A stretch of DNA of 64,000 bases, from assembly GCF_004116385.1 (NCBI RefSeq), contig NZ_PEIB01000002.1:186001-250000 (forward strand), read 5' to 3'. The position numbers were made by a program, and so were the translations under genes. Origin of the DNA: Veronia nyctiphanis (GTDB lineage Bacteria > Pseudomonadota > Gammaproteobacteria > Enterobacterales > Vibrionaceae). The notes beneath the pieces were generated by a model. The model saw nothing but the letters and a program-made list of their open reading frames with translations. It was not told the origin of the DNA and ran no database searches. This document shows positions 54,431 to 63,951 of the stretch, piece after piece. Positions within the stretch are counted from its first letter, which is position 1, and each line of letters opens with the position of its first letter.

Positions 54431-55876
54431 CTATGCCATGGTTTTTGCAGGTTCTTTTTTTGCAATTACGTAGTACACCAATGCGCCAAGCGCAGCACCG
54501 ATGACCCATGCGTATCCCTCTGTCAGGTCAAGTGCAGGCACCCAAACGGTCATTACTGAGAAGATGGCAGGTAACACAAAGGCGATCATCGCTTTGCGGT
54601 TCCAACCGTTATCGTAGAAGTACTCACCTTTTTCATCCGCTGAAAACAGGTTTTCAACATCAAGGTGACCTTTCCGAATCATATAATAGTCAGCAATCAT
54701 GATGCCGTAGAAAGGCGCAAGAATAGCTCCGAGGGTATTTACAAAGTTGAAGATGCCTATCTGGCTTATGGTTGATACCCACAGGCCACCGATGACCAAG
54801 GCGAAACCAGAGGTAATGATGCCACCGACACGGAAGTTGATCTTACTCGGCATCAGGTTAGCCAAATCATAGGCAGGGGGAATAAAGTTTGCGACTAAAT
54901 TGATACCTACAGTGGCGGCAAAGAAAAGTAACGCAGCGAGTATGGTCAGAGGCAGTGAATCAACTTTTTCGATGATTTCTGTCGGGCTGGTTAACGCTTC
55001 TCCCCAAATCGCTACTGTGCCTGCGGTCACGATCAATGCAATCAAAGAGAAGAAAGCAATGTTAAGTGGAAGGCCAATAAAGTTACCCTTCTTCATTTCA
55101 TCCTGAGATTTGACGAAGCGGGAAAAGTCGCCGTAATTAATTACAACCGCCGCAAAGTAAGCAATCATGGTCCCAATCACCGCCATAAAGCCGCCAAAGC
55201 TGCTGCCTTTATAGTCTCCGGTTCCAGAGAAAATTGTGCCCATTTCTGACATTAATCCGCTACCTGCTTTCATCCAGATAACGATGGCCAAAATGATCAT
55301 GACGGCATATACGAATGGCCCTGCGAAGTTAAGGAACTTGGTAATCCAATCGATACCATTCCAGAACAACCAGATTTGGAAGGCCCAAACAATAAGGAAT
55401 GAAACCCAATCAATTGCACTCATGCCAAGAAATGCCGGGTCACCATTCCCACCAGCCAATGAACTGATCAGGAGAGAAACAGCAGTGGAGGCGAAGTAAG
55501 TCTGAGCGCCGTACCAAAATATTGCGACAATAGCGCGGATGATAGCGGGGAAGTTGGCTCCCCTAACACCCATACTGGCTCGAGCCATCACGGGAAAAGG
55601 AATACCATATTTAACACTGGGCTCGCCGATTAAGTTGCAAAGCCAGTTTACAAACAAACCCGCAATCAATATGCCGGCGAACACTACCCACCCATTAAGA
55701 CCGTATGATAAAAAGAGAGATGCAGCGAGTGTGTATCCAAACAGACTCTGAACGTCGTTAGCCCACACATTAAAAATTTCAAACCATCCCCATTGTCGCT
55801 TGCTCTCAGGGATAGGGGCCAGATCTTCGTTATACAGTGAGGGGTCCTGATTCTTGAGCGTAAAATCGTCCTTCAT
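54431..55876 (-). CDS. NCS1-family nucleobase/hydantoin permease
   Basis: The 481-residue protein has about twelve hydrophobic segments and NCS1 signatures: ESKRQWGWFEIFNVWANDVQSLFGYTLAASLF, GEPSVKYGIPFPVMARASMGVRGANFPAIIRAIVAIFWYGAQTYF and NYGDFSRF. Family members import cytosine, uracil, allantoin or hydantoins with sodium or protons. No metabolic gene lies beside it, so the substrate is open. The only neighbour is the divergent resolvase-like gene at 56153, which may regulate it. Confidence 0.88.
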   Translation of the reverse strand: MKDDFTLKNQDPSLYNEDLAPIPESKRQWGWFEIFNVWANDVQSLFGYTLAASLFLSYGLNGWVVFAGILIAGLFVNWLCNLIGEPSVKYGIPFPVMARASMGVRGANFPAIIRAIVAIFWYGAQTYFASTAVSLLISSLAGGNGDPAFLGMSAIDWVSFLIVWAFQIWLFWNGIDWITKFLNFAGPFVYAVMIILAIVIWMKAGSGLMSEMGTIFSGTGDYKGSSFGGFMAVIGTMIAYFAAVVINYGDFSRFVKSQDEMKKGNFIGLPLNIAFFSLIALIVTAGTVAIWGEALTSPTEIIEKVDSLPLTILAALLFFAATVGINLVANFIPPAYDLANLMPSKINFRVGGIITSGFALVIGGLWVSTISQIGIFNFVNTLGAILAPFYGIMIADYYMIRKGHLDVENLFSADEKGEYFYDNGWNRKAMIAFVLPAIFSVMTVWVPALDLTEGYAWVIGAALGALVYYVIAKKEPAKTMA

Positions 55877-56152
55877 GATTTCTAAATCCTCATTGCGCCT
55901 GCGCCAAGGCGAAAGTTTTCACTATTCTTAGCCTGAACAGTGCCGATAAATCAGCACACATTAACGTGCATAAATGCGTGCATAATTTGTATACAGAATA
56001 GGTTCTGATTGTGTGCTGTCAAGATGAAACGAGAGAATTAAATGTGCCAACTCCTCAATTCTGATGCTACGATAGCTACAGTTTTGTTGAATACATGTGC
56101 TAATTTAATCGTTTAGAAAACGAGCAAAATATTTTTAAAAGGACAGACAATT

Positions 56153-56722
56153 TTGAAGATTGGTTATGCCCGAGTTGCCTCAAAGTGGTACCAGACAGAG
56201 CTGCAGGTGGCGAAGCTTGAAAGCCTCGGCTGTGACAAAATATGGAAGGCGCATAATCATCAGAATTTAACGGCTGATCAGGAATTTAGTGAATTTCTGG
56301 TCCATATAAGAAAAGGAGATACGGTGGTCGCTACCTCTCTTTTGGCGGTCGCCGAAACTAAGTCTGACTTACTCAGCCTTTTAAACAAAATAGAAATTAA
56401 AGGTGCCTATTTTCTATCGATTGAGGAGCCGTGGTGTGACACGACACCGGGTAACGCCATAACGTTGAAATCGATACTACAAGGGGTAATAGATTTCGAA
56501 TTAGCCGTAGCAGAGTTGAAACAAACTTCCGATATATCCTACACCGCCAGAGCAGTCGGTGTGGCTGTTGGACGGCCATCTAAGCTTGACGAAGAGATGA
56601 AGCTTGAGGCGATTTCATTACTTAAAGCAGGTAAAACAGCGGCGGAGATAGGGCGTTTACTTGGCGTGAGTAGGAGTACGATATCTCGACTTAAAAGAGA
56701 CTTTGCCTTAGATAGAGAATGA
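56153..56722 (+). CDS. serine-recombinase-like protein lacking the catalytic serine
   Basis: The 189-residue protein has the resolvase layout: an N-terminal domain starting MKIGYARVASKW and a C-terminal helix-turn-helix (EAISLLKAGKTAAEIGRLLGVSRSTISRLKRDF) after a GRPSK hinge. In active recombinases the opening is YARVS, with the catalytic serine at residue 9; here it is A9, with a serine at 10. The later DRLGRS arginine motif is also absent (TVVATSLLAVAETKSDLL). It therefore probably binds DNA without recombining it. The start is TTG behind AAAAGGA. It is divergent from the NCS1 permease gene across 276 bases. Confidence 0.75.
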   Translation: MKIGYARVASKWYQTELQVAKLESLGCDKIWKAHNHQNLTADQEFSEFLVHIRKGDTVVATSLLAVAETKSDLLSLLNKIEIKGAYFLSIEEPWCDTTPGNAITLKSILQGVIDFELAVAELKQTSDISYTARAVGVAVGRPSKLDEEMKLEAISLLKAGKTAAEIGRLLGVSRSTISRLKRDFALDRE

Positions 56723-57142
56723 TACGTCTCTTTACGTCGGCACTTAGCGAGAAAATCCCCTGTATTAAAAAAATATGGCGTAGCATCGCCATGGTCAAAG
56801 AAAAATAAAGTCATTATCAAAGCTACCAACGAATACCCACTTCTTATATTGCTCTCACCAAATTCATATCGACTCAGAACTTAAACTCTTAGTTTATGTA
56901 CATAACATTAGATATCACTTAAATAAAAATCGCCAATATGCATATGATTTATATGCTAAAAAAATAATAGGGAACTAGTTGCGTATATATCTCACCAAGT
57001 TAGTGATACTAGACATTGCAGAGTAGATGAGAATAAATCCAGTCATAACACACTCTGTTGTTATTCAGCGGTCAATTATCAATTTGGGGAAATTCAAATT
57101 AAAAATTGAACCTAGAGCCAGAGAGTTCCGAGGAGAGTCACA
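56723..57142. other. AT-rich intergenic region with no recognised gene
   Basis: These 420 bases lie between the resolvase-like gene and the calcium-binding protein gene. I see no gene or clear site except the ribosome binding region GAGGAGAG about 9 bases before the ATG at 57143. Confidence 0.45.
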
Positions 57143-58432
57143 ATGACAATGATGCAGATTTTACCTATTGGGCCAGGTACCCCAATTATACCCGGAGTGA
57201 ACACACCGCAAGTAATGATTGCACCGCAAGTAGCGGCAATGCCCATCGCAGAACCAACTTCGGCGTCATATCACCCAATGGGCTTTTTTCTTGCGCAGCG
57301 TCAGTTGCAACAACAGATGGCGATGCTCGGAATGCTTCAAAATAGCAGCCCACTTCAGCTTTCTCAGTTTAATCGCTTCATGCCTTCTCCCTTCGGATTC
57401 TCTCCAGCGCCATTTTTACCGGGGCAGGGGCTTCAATATGCGCCATTAACGAACTTTGGAATGGCAAACAATCTGAACTTTGGTAATAACTTCGGCATGG
57501 GACCTAATTTTGGTTTCGGTAACCGAGTTGGTAATTATGGCCCTGGAATAGCAACTGCTATCCCTGTCCCCGTGCCAGCCCCTGCAGTAGCGACTGCGAG
57601 GCCTGGTCCAGGACATGAATATTGGAATAGCCACCCAGCATTAAAAGATGCAGTATGGGGACCAGGTAACGGTAGGATTAACGAACGCGAAATCATAGGC
57701 GGATATGAGGGCGGATGGCTTTGCCAGCACGGTGGCTACAAGAAAAATAAAGATGGCAGTTTCGAAATCACCAAAGGACAGTGGGCTGACCACAAATGTA
57801 TTTGGATTGAAGAAAGAAAATGTTATCACGTGGTGTGTTGTAAATCCGGCCACTCCAAAGGCTGCTGGAAGCCGCCGGGCGGTCACAACAAAGTTGCCTC
57901 TCCGCTTACGTTTGACCTTAACGGCAACGGTAAAGTCGATACCACCAAAGGCGGTAAAGCGTTTGATATCAACGGCGACGGAAAAGTTGATAACACAGCT
58001 TGGGCAGGCAAAGGTGATGGTGTTCTGGCGTTTGACGCAAACGGCGATGGTCGTGTGGGTACTGACGGTAAAGAGCTGTTTGGTAACAATGCCGACATCG
58101 ACGGTGATGGCAGAGCTGATGGTCTGAAAAATGGTTTCGACGCGCTCAAAGCATTGGCGATTAAACACCTTGGTCAACAAGCGGTTGCTGATGGCAAACT
58201 CAACGCTGAAGAACTCGCCGTGCTGGAGCAACGTGCAGGTCTGACTATGGTCGTTAATGGCCAGAACCAATCACTGGCTGATTTGGGTATCACTGAAATC
58301 AACCTTGGTTATCAAGAAGCAGGCTTGAATGCTGATGAAAATGGTAACCAGCACAGACAGGTTGGTGCCGGCTTCACAATGAACGGTAAAGAGCAACAAG
58401 CTGTCAATGATGTCTGGTTCCAATATCAGTAA
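57143..58432 (+). CDS. stand-alone calcium-loop protein related to RTX adhesin modules
   Basis: The 429-residue protein has three parts. Residues 1-155 are rich in Pro, Asn, Gly, Gln and Met (NFGMANNLNFGNNFGMGPNFGFGN). Residues ~156-250 form a Cys/His/Trp-rich segment (WLCQHGGY, HKCIWIEERKCYHVVCCKSGHSKGCW). Residues ~253-430 have DxDxDG-type calcium loops at 258-270 (DLNGNGKVD), 275-286, 298-310 and 319-328, ending in KELFGNN and LGITEINLGYQ. This last part matches a module usually found inside large type I-secreted RTX adhesins (SPLxFDLDGDG, DGSELFGN). No Sec signal is visible. Secretion and function are unknown. Confidence 0.7.
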   Translation: MTMMQILPIGPGTPIIPGVNTPQVMIAPQVAAMPIAEPTSASYHPMGFFLAQRQLQQQMAMLGMLQNSSPLQLSQFNRFMPSPFGFSPAPFLPGQGLQYAPLTNFGMANNLNFGNNFGMGPNFGFGNRVGNYGPGIATAIPVPVPAPAVATARPGPGHEYWNSHPALKDAVWGPGNGRINEREIIGGYEGGWLCQHGGYKKNKDGSFEITKGQWADHKCIWIEERKCYHVVCCKSGHSKGCWKPPGGHNKVASPLTFDLNGNGKVDTTKGGKAFDINGDGKVDNTAWAGKGDGVLAFDANGDGRVGTDGKELFGNNADIDGDGRADGLKNGFDALKALAIKHLGQQAVADGKLNAEELAVLEQRAGLTMVVNGQNQSLADLGITEINLGYQEAGLNADENGNQHRQVGAGFTMNGKEQQAVNDVWFQYQ

Positions 58433-58454
58433 CTGACACGTTCTGAGCAAAGAG

Positions 58455-58489
58455 AAATGGCCGCTCTTATCCCTGGCGGCCATTTTTCG
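58455..58489 (+). terminator. intrinsic terminator
   Basis: AAATGGCCGC (58455-58464) pairs with GCGGCCATTT (58476-58485), followed by TTCGTTTT. It ends the calcium-loop gene. Confidence 0.9.
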
Positions 58490-58951
58490 TTTTAATGATC
58501 TCAATCACTCCAGTGTTACTAATCCCTGTCTTATATTTCGACTAACAAACAGCCCCAGTGATTTACGCCTCTGTAATAGCTTCCCACATCTATTTTTTGG
58601 AGCGACTTCTTTCTAAGTCGTGCATCCTCACTGTGAGAGTAGTTATCACCTTCTTTGTTTTTGTTCGAGCCAAATAGCGCAATGCGGAACTGGTGGCTCT
58701 TACGACTCCCAGTTCTAAAGCTCATTATTACTGGCCCACAGCCAGTAATAGCCTGATCTATAAATTCTTACGACGCATTACGTTAAATCAGAAAGAACTA
58801 ATTCAAAACTGTGTGCGTAACTAACTTTGTTATGCAATTGACGTTATATTTTCCCAATGAGGAAATTGACACCGTGTTCCTAACGAAATCGGTCAAAGCA
58901 GTTGAAGGATAATCGGATTCAGTCCTCGTTGTGCGAAACAAGGAGATGAAA
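58490..58951. other. intergenic region upstream of aldB
   Basis: About 460 bases precede aldB. A 64-codon reverse-strand frame (58531-58725) has no ribosome binding site I can see. I find no certain gene. AAGGAG lies just before the aldB start. Confidence 0.4.
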
Positions 58952-60472
58952 ATGATTTATGCCAAACCCAATGAAAGTGGTGCAGTCGTTCAGTTCAACA
59001 AAAGGTACGAGAACTATATCGACGGTGAATGGCGTGCACCCTTAGCAGGTAAATATTTTGACAATATTACCCCGGTAGATGGCTCGGTCATCTGTGAAAT
59101 ACCCCAGTCAACGGAGCAAGACATCAATCTTGCCCTCGATGCTGCTTACCGCGCGTTCGAAACATGGTCTTTTACCAGCGTGACTGAGCGTTCCAACCTG
59201 CTCCTTAAAATCGCAGATATTGTCGAGCAAAATAGCGAAATGCTGGCACTGGCTGAGACATGGGACAACGGAAAGCCTATTCGTGAAACCATTAACGCCG
59301 ACATTCCTCTAGTGGTTGATCACTTCCGCTATTTCGCGGGTGCAATCCGCTCACAAGAGGGAGCAACTGCTGCGCTAGACGCAGACACATGGAGTTACCA
59401 CATGCACGAACCTATTGGTGTTGTGGGGCAAATCATTCCATGGAACTTCCCGTTGCTAATGGCTGCGTGGAAGCTTGCTCCCGCATTAGCGGCCGGATGC
59501 TGCGTGGTGTTGAAACCCGCAGAGCAAACGCCCGTGTCTATTCTAAAAATGTTTGAGCTTATTGGCGACGTCATCCCTAAAGGCGTAGTTAACGTTGTCA
59601 ATGGGTTGGGCGAGGATGCAGGACAGGCGCTGGCATCGAGCAAACGCATTGCGAAAGTTGCTTTTACTGGTTCCACCGAAATCGGCCAACACATTATGCG
59701 TTGTGCGGCAGAGAATATGATCCCATCAACGGTTGAGCTTGGTGGTAAGTCTCCCAACATCTACTTTGGTGACATATTCGATTACGAGAATGAATACGCC
59801 GATAAATGCATTGAGGGCATGCTGTTGGCGTTTTTCAATCAAGGAGAAGTGTGCACCTGTCCATCACGAGTATTGGTGCATGAGTCGATTTATGACAAAT
59901 TCCTCGACCGCGTAGTCTCTCGCGCTGAAACCATAAAGCAGGGTAATCCACTCGATACCGAAACCCAAATCGGTGCTCAGGTGTCGCTTGAGCAACATGA
60001 TAAAATCATGAACTACATCAGTATTGGTGAACGGGAAGGCGCAAAAGTTCTGACGGGAGGCAGCAAAGCCAATGTGACAGACACCTTGTCCTCGGGTTTC
60101 TATATCCAGCCGACGATATTGAGCGGTACCAACGATATGCGAGTATTTCAGGAAGAAATTTTCGGCCCAGTCACAGGCATTGTGCCTTTCTCAAACGAGG
60201 CTCAAGCTATCGACATTGCCAATGACAGTATCTATGGCTTAGGCGCAGGCGTGTGGACAAGAGATACGAATCGAATCCATCGTATGTCACGTGCGGTGCA
60301 GGCTGGGCGGATATGGGTAAATTGCTACCACGCGTACCCCGCACATGCGGCATTCGGCGGATACAAACGTTCAGGTATTGGTCGAGAGACTCACAAAATG
60401 GCACTGTCCAACTACCAGAACACCAAAAATGTGCTCATTAGCCACAACGTGAATCCTCTAGGTTTCTTCTAA
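58952..60472 (+). CDS. aldB: NAD(P)-dependent aldehyde dehydrogenase, AldB type
   Basis: This 506-residue cytoplasmic enzyme oxidises aldehydes to acids and closely resembles E. coli AldB along its whole length. Landmarks are HEPIGVVGQIIPWNFPLLMAAWKLAPALAAG, FTGSTEIGQHIM, the glutamate in STVELGGKSPNI, the catalytic cysteine in FFNQGEVCTCPSR and the C-terminus NCYHAYPAHAAFGGYKRSGIGRETHKMAL. I chose ATG 58952, six bases after AAGGAG. It is convergent with the desaturase fusion gene and shares its terminator. Confidence 0.92.
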   Translation: MIYAKPNESGAVVQFNKRYENYIDGEWRAPLAGKYFDNITPVDGSVICEIPQSTEQDINLALDAAYRAFETWSFTSVTERSNLLLKIADIVEQNSEMLALAETWDNGKPIRETINADIPLVVDHFRYFAGAIRSQEGATAALDADTWSYHMHEPIGVVGQIIPWNFPLLMAAWKLAPALAAGCCVVLKPAEQTPVSILKMFELIGDVIPKGVVNVVNGLGEDAGQALASSKRIAKVAFTGSTEIGQHIMRCAAENMIPSTVELGGKSPNIYFGDIFDYENEYADKCIEGMLLAFFNQGEVCTCPSRVLVHESIYDKFLDRVVSRAETIKQGNPLDTETQIGAQVSLEQHDKIMNYISIGEREGAKVLTGGSKANVTDTLSSGFYIQPTILSGTNDMRVFQEEIFGPVTGIVPFSNEAQAIDIANDSIYGLGAGVWTRDTNRIHRMSRAVQAGRIWVNCYHAYPAHAAFGGYKRSGIGRETHKMALSNYQNTKNVLISHNVNPLGFF

Positions 60473-60492
60473 ACCCTCGCTGAGAAGTCGAT

Positions 60493-60520
60493 AAAAGGCC
60501 ACCGTAAGGTGGCCTCTTTT
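60493..60520. terminator. bidirectional terminator between aldB and the desaturase fusion
   Basis: AGGCCACC (60496-60503), loop GTAA, GGTGGCCT (60508-60515) has AAA before it and CTTTT after it. It serves both convergent genes. Confidence 0.92.
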
Positions 60521-60531
60521 CATGCTGGGTA

Positions 60532-62502
60532 TTAACGACTCCATTCCTTTATCTGAAGTTCACTCTCTGGGTGACATTGGCACGCTAAGGTGTAGCCCGC
60601 CTCTTGTTCACTGGCTGTAATACCAGGCACAGATTTATCAATGGGTTTCACAGCGCCTTTGGTTACCCTGAATTTACAGGTGCCGCATGTGCCGTTGCCA
60701 CATGCGTGAGGCAAGGTAATACCATTGGCTGCTGCGACCTGCAGGATTGTTTGGTTTGAAGCCACGTTAATGACGTAATCGCTGCCATCAGACAACAAAA
60801 TATTTATTTCATGCTGCTTACCCTTTGGTGCAGCGGCCAGTGCAACAAAGGCTTCAACGTGTACCCGTTGGTCGTCGATATTATTCTCAGAGAGAAACTC
60901 TGTTACCGAATTCTTAAGACCCTCAGGGCCACAGATATAAAAATCAGTTTGAGCAGCAGAATCCGCCGCTTTGATTGATGGCAGAAGATCACGAAGCATG
61001 GCTTTATCAAGCCGTCCAATTATGCTTTTCCAACTTACGCCCTCTGATAGGCAGGCGCCCGAAGAAAAGACAAAGTCGACCTTCAGGCAATTTGAATACA
61101 CCGTCATTAGTTCACTGATTTTGTCGGCGAACATGATGTTGTTGGCGTCTCTGCAAGCGTAAATCAAATGCACCGTGGCGTTTTTGCTAATCAGCGCCGA
61201 TTCCATGATTGCCAGAACAGGCGTGATACCACTCCCTGCGGCCACGAGAACAAGATGATCGACGGGCTTACTATGTTGGGCAGGATAAGAAAAATCACCG
61301 AAAGGACCACGGACAATCAGCTCATCACCCACGTCGAGATCGTCGTTTAAAAAACCAGAAAAAAGCCCTTGTTCGACCTTCTTCACGCCAATTTGCAGCT
61401 CGCCATTTTCAGGTGCTGAACTCAGTGAATAACAACGTGTCTGGTGTTCATTGTTAAGCCACTTACTCACCGTAATATATTGCCCAGCACGATAATTAAG
61501 GCGTTCCCCTTCAGGCAAAGCTAAGCTCACCTCAACCGAATCACCTGTCAATGAACGGATAGACGCTACCGAGAGCAACATATTGACAGCATCGCCTTTA
61601 TCTTTGAGTCCGCTAGCCAAGGGAGACTTCAAAAATCGTGGTCGTTCGCCACTGAAAATGTCTTCAATTGGAGCGCCTTTCGAATCCAAATAAGGCAAGA
61701 TTTTCTGATAGACACCTTGGTATTTGTACCAAGGTAACCGCGGATAGAGGTGATGAATAAGGTGGTAGCTTTGTCCCAGTAATAAAATGTTCCAAAGCTG
61801 CCCCGGAAAGATCCTTGTGTTTTGGTATCTGTCCTGAGATTTGTGAGGGTGATGCGGAATGTAATCAAAAAACAAAGGCAACACGATCACAGCGATAATA
61901 CCGGGAAAAAACACAAAAGCTAAAAACTCATCGCTGTAGCCAGCATTGATCATGTAAGTAACAGAAGAAATGGTTATCGCCAGATAGACAAGCGTGCTGA
62001 CATAAGTGCTTGAAAAAGTCTTTAAATGACGTAAAGACGTGACAGACATCAAGTGGTAACGAAAGGGTATCCACATGCAATTAAGCAGCACCATATACCA
62101 CTGTTCACCCAGAGTGAAATGATCAGGGTCCCGCTCCGGGTCATTGGTAAAGGCATGATGACGGTCATGAATTTTCTGAAAAAAACGATAGGGAACAATC
62201 AGCAGAGGAAGTGAGGATATCCAGCCAAGTACGTCTTCCAGCGGTTTCAACGGTGAACCCATTTTTACAATACCGCCATGTCCGGCGTCATGCATCACCG
62301 TAAAGCTGGCATAGGCAAGGTAGCCGCATATCAAGGCTGAAAGAAAATAGGGAATATGACCAGCAAGCGAAAAATAAATAGTAACCGCGTAACCTAGAAC
62401 AATTGCAAAGAAAAGAGAGACTGTGCCCCATGCTACGCCCGGCATAAATCGTTGCCACACATCTGAATAGTGTTCTTGCCTTATTTCACTAATATCTGTC
62501 AT
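60532..62502 (-). CDS. fatty-acid-desaturase/ferredoxin-reductase/ferredoxin fusion
   Basis: This 656-residue protein carries its own electron chain. Residues ~20-290 form a membrane desaturase/hydroxylase with the three histidine boxes HDAGH, HDRHH and HLIHH and at least four membrane helices. Residues ~305-540 form a flavoprotein reductase: RCYSLSSAP for FAD, GSGITPVLAIME and YICGPEG for NAD(P)H. The C-terminus is a plant-type [2Fe-2S] ferredoxin: PHACGNGTCGTCKF, with the fourth ligand in LACQC. It should desaturate or hydroxylate a lipid or hydrocarbon in the inner membrane using NAD(P)H and oxygen. The substrate is unknown. Confidence 0.85.
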   Translation of the reverse strand: MTDISEIRQEHYSDVWQRFMPGVAWGTVSLFFAIVLGYAVTIYFSLAGHIPYFLSALICGYLAYASFTVMHDAGHGGIVKMGSPLKPLEDVLGWISSLPLLIVPYRFFQKIHDRHHAFTNDPERDPDHFTLGEQWYMVLLNCMWIPFRYHLMSVTSLRHLKTFSSTYVSTLVYLAITISSVTYMINAGYSDEFLAFVFFPGIIAVIVLPLFFDYIPHHPHKSQDRYQNTRIFPGQLWNILLLGQSYHLIHHLYPRLPWYKYQGVYQKILPYLDSKGAPIEDIFSGERPRFLKSPLASGLKDKGDAVNMLLSVASIRSLTGDSVEVSLALPEGERLNYRAGQYITVSKWLNNEHQTRCYSLSSAPENGELQIGVKKVEQGLFSGFLNDDLDVGDELIVRGPFGDFSYPAQHSKPVDHLVLVAAGSGITPVLAIMESALISKNATVHLIYACRDANNIMFADKISELMTVYSNCLKVDFVFSSGACLSEGVSWKSIIGRLDKAMLRDLLPSIKAADSAAQTDFYICGPEGLKNSVTEFLSENNIDDQRVHVEAFVALAAAPKGKQHEINILLSDGSDYVINVASNQTILQVAAANGITLPHACGNGTCGTCKFRVTKGAVKPIDKSVPGITASEQEAGYTLACQCHPESELQIKEWSR

Positions 62503-62751
62503 TGCATTTCATCCATACGTTTTTTTTGGTGTCTCTATATAATTAGTTCAATTGCTCTAAACAGCTGTTCTTAGTGATGAGAATGCATCAATATTCATTG
62601 CGCCTTGTCGCGCATTTCATATTCATAAAGGCTCAAAAACTGTTTTCTGTATGTTTTGTGAATCTGCAAGCAGTGCAATTAGAGCATCTTCCCTAATATC
62701 TCCATTCATAATTAACCCTAAATGCATTCTGCAGAACAGGACGTATCATTG

Positions 62752-63951
62752 ATGAAAAAAGTCGCAAGGGACTACGCCTTCTATCGGAGCTTGTTCAAAG
62801 ACACCGAAAAACCTTTTGCCTATGTCGATCTGGATTTATTTGATGCCAACGCAAATGCACTGAAAGGCAGGGCTGGCGATAAGAAGATCAGAATCGCATC
62901 CAAATCTGTTCGCTGCCCGTCGCTGATCAAACGACTTCTTGATTCAGACAGCCAATTTCAGGGAATCATGAGTTTCCATCCTGATGAGGCTGTGTATCTC
63001 AGTCAGCAAGGTTTTGACGACATTTTGATGGGTTATCCGATTTGTCACCCACAGAAAATTCGGGCGATGGGCATGGAGATAAAGCGCGGTAAGAGGTTGA
63101 TTTTGATGATTGACAGCCCTGAACACGTGGCGCTTATCGATGCAATAGGCCAGGAATTAAATGTGACGTTCCCCGTGTGTCTTGATGTCGATATGTCAAC
63201 ACGGTTTCCGTTTCTTCACTTCGGTGTAAGACGCTCCGGAGTCACCACGCCTGAGTCTGCATTGCCTATTTATTATGCGACCAAAGCTTCAACATCTGTT
63301 CGTCTTGTGGGTGTCATGGGCTATGAAGCGCAAATCGCAGGTCTTGCCGACAACGTGCCGGGGCAGGGTGCGCGCAATTGGCTGATACGCAAATTAAAAG
63401 CGCGATCAGTGAAAGATGTAGCAGAGCGCAGAGCCAATATCATAAAAACGTTGGAAGAGCAGGGCGCAGAACTCGAACTTGTCAACGGCGGTGGTACGGG
63501 TAGCCTTGAAAGCACCATCAAAGAAGCCGTTGTTACGGAGGTGACTGTCGGCTCCGGTTTTTATTCCTCAGCACTGTTTGACGATTATCTGGCATTTAAA
63601 CATCAACCCGCCGCGGGGTTTGCCATCGAGGTGGTTCGCCAGCCAACACAAAATATTTATACCTGTCTGGGGGGAGGCTACATCGCTTCAGGCCAAACAG
63701 GTACCGACAAACAGCCAAAGCCTTATTTACCTCACGGCCTAAGCCTCAGTCAAAGCGAGGGAACCGGTGAAGTGCAAACACCCATTACTTACACAGGAGC
63801 AGAAGCGCTGGAATTCGGCGCTCCGATATTTTTCCGTCACAGCAAAGCCGGAGAACTCTGTGAACGCTTCAACCACGTTCATCTCATCAAAGACGATAAA
63901 TTAGCTGGAATCACATCGACATATCGCGGCGAAGGGCAATGCTTTTTATAA
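62752..63951 (+). CDS. DSD1-family PLP enzyme (amino acid deaminase/aldolase)
   Basis: The ~399-residue protein has the alanine-racemase-like N-terminal barrel. The PLP lysine is probably in KKIRIASKSVRCPSLIKRLL, after PFAYVDLDLFDANANALKGRAG. GVMGYEAQIAGLAD and LVNGGGTGSLEST follow, and the last is the phosphate-binding glycine loop. The C-terminal metal-site region reads CERFNHVHLIKDD. The family includes D-threonine aldolases and D-serine dehydratases. I chose ATG 62752 because AGGAC lies upstream; an earlier ATG at 62722 adds ten residues. It is divergent from the desaturase fusion. Confidence 0.8.
   Translation: MKKVARDYAFYRSLFKDTEKPFAYVDLDLFDANANALKGRAGDKKIRIASKSVRCPSLIKRLLDSDSQFQGIMSFHPDEAVYLSQQGFDDILMGYPICHPQKIRAMGMEIKRGKRLILMIDSPEHVALIDAIGQELNVTFPVCLDVDMSTRFPFLHFGVRRSGVTTPESALPIYYATKASTSVRLVGVMGYEAQIAGLADNVPGQGARNWLIRKLKARSVKDVAERRANIIKTLEEQGAELELVNGGGTGSLESTIKEAVVTEVTVGSGFYSSALFDDYLAFKHQPAAGFAIEVVRQPTQNIYTCLGGGYIASGQTGTDKQPKPYLPHGLSLSQSEGTGEVQTPITYTGAEALEFGAPIFFRHSKAGELCERFNHVHLIKDDKLAGITSTYRGEGQCFL

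Noticed and set aside
58531-58725. Reverse-strand 64-codon frame upstream of aldB as a small gene.
   Set aside because: No ribosome binding site, no recognised family and no support from neighbours. It remains possible but unsupported.
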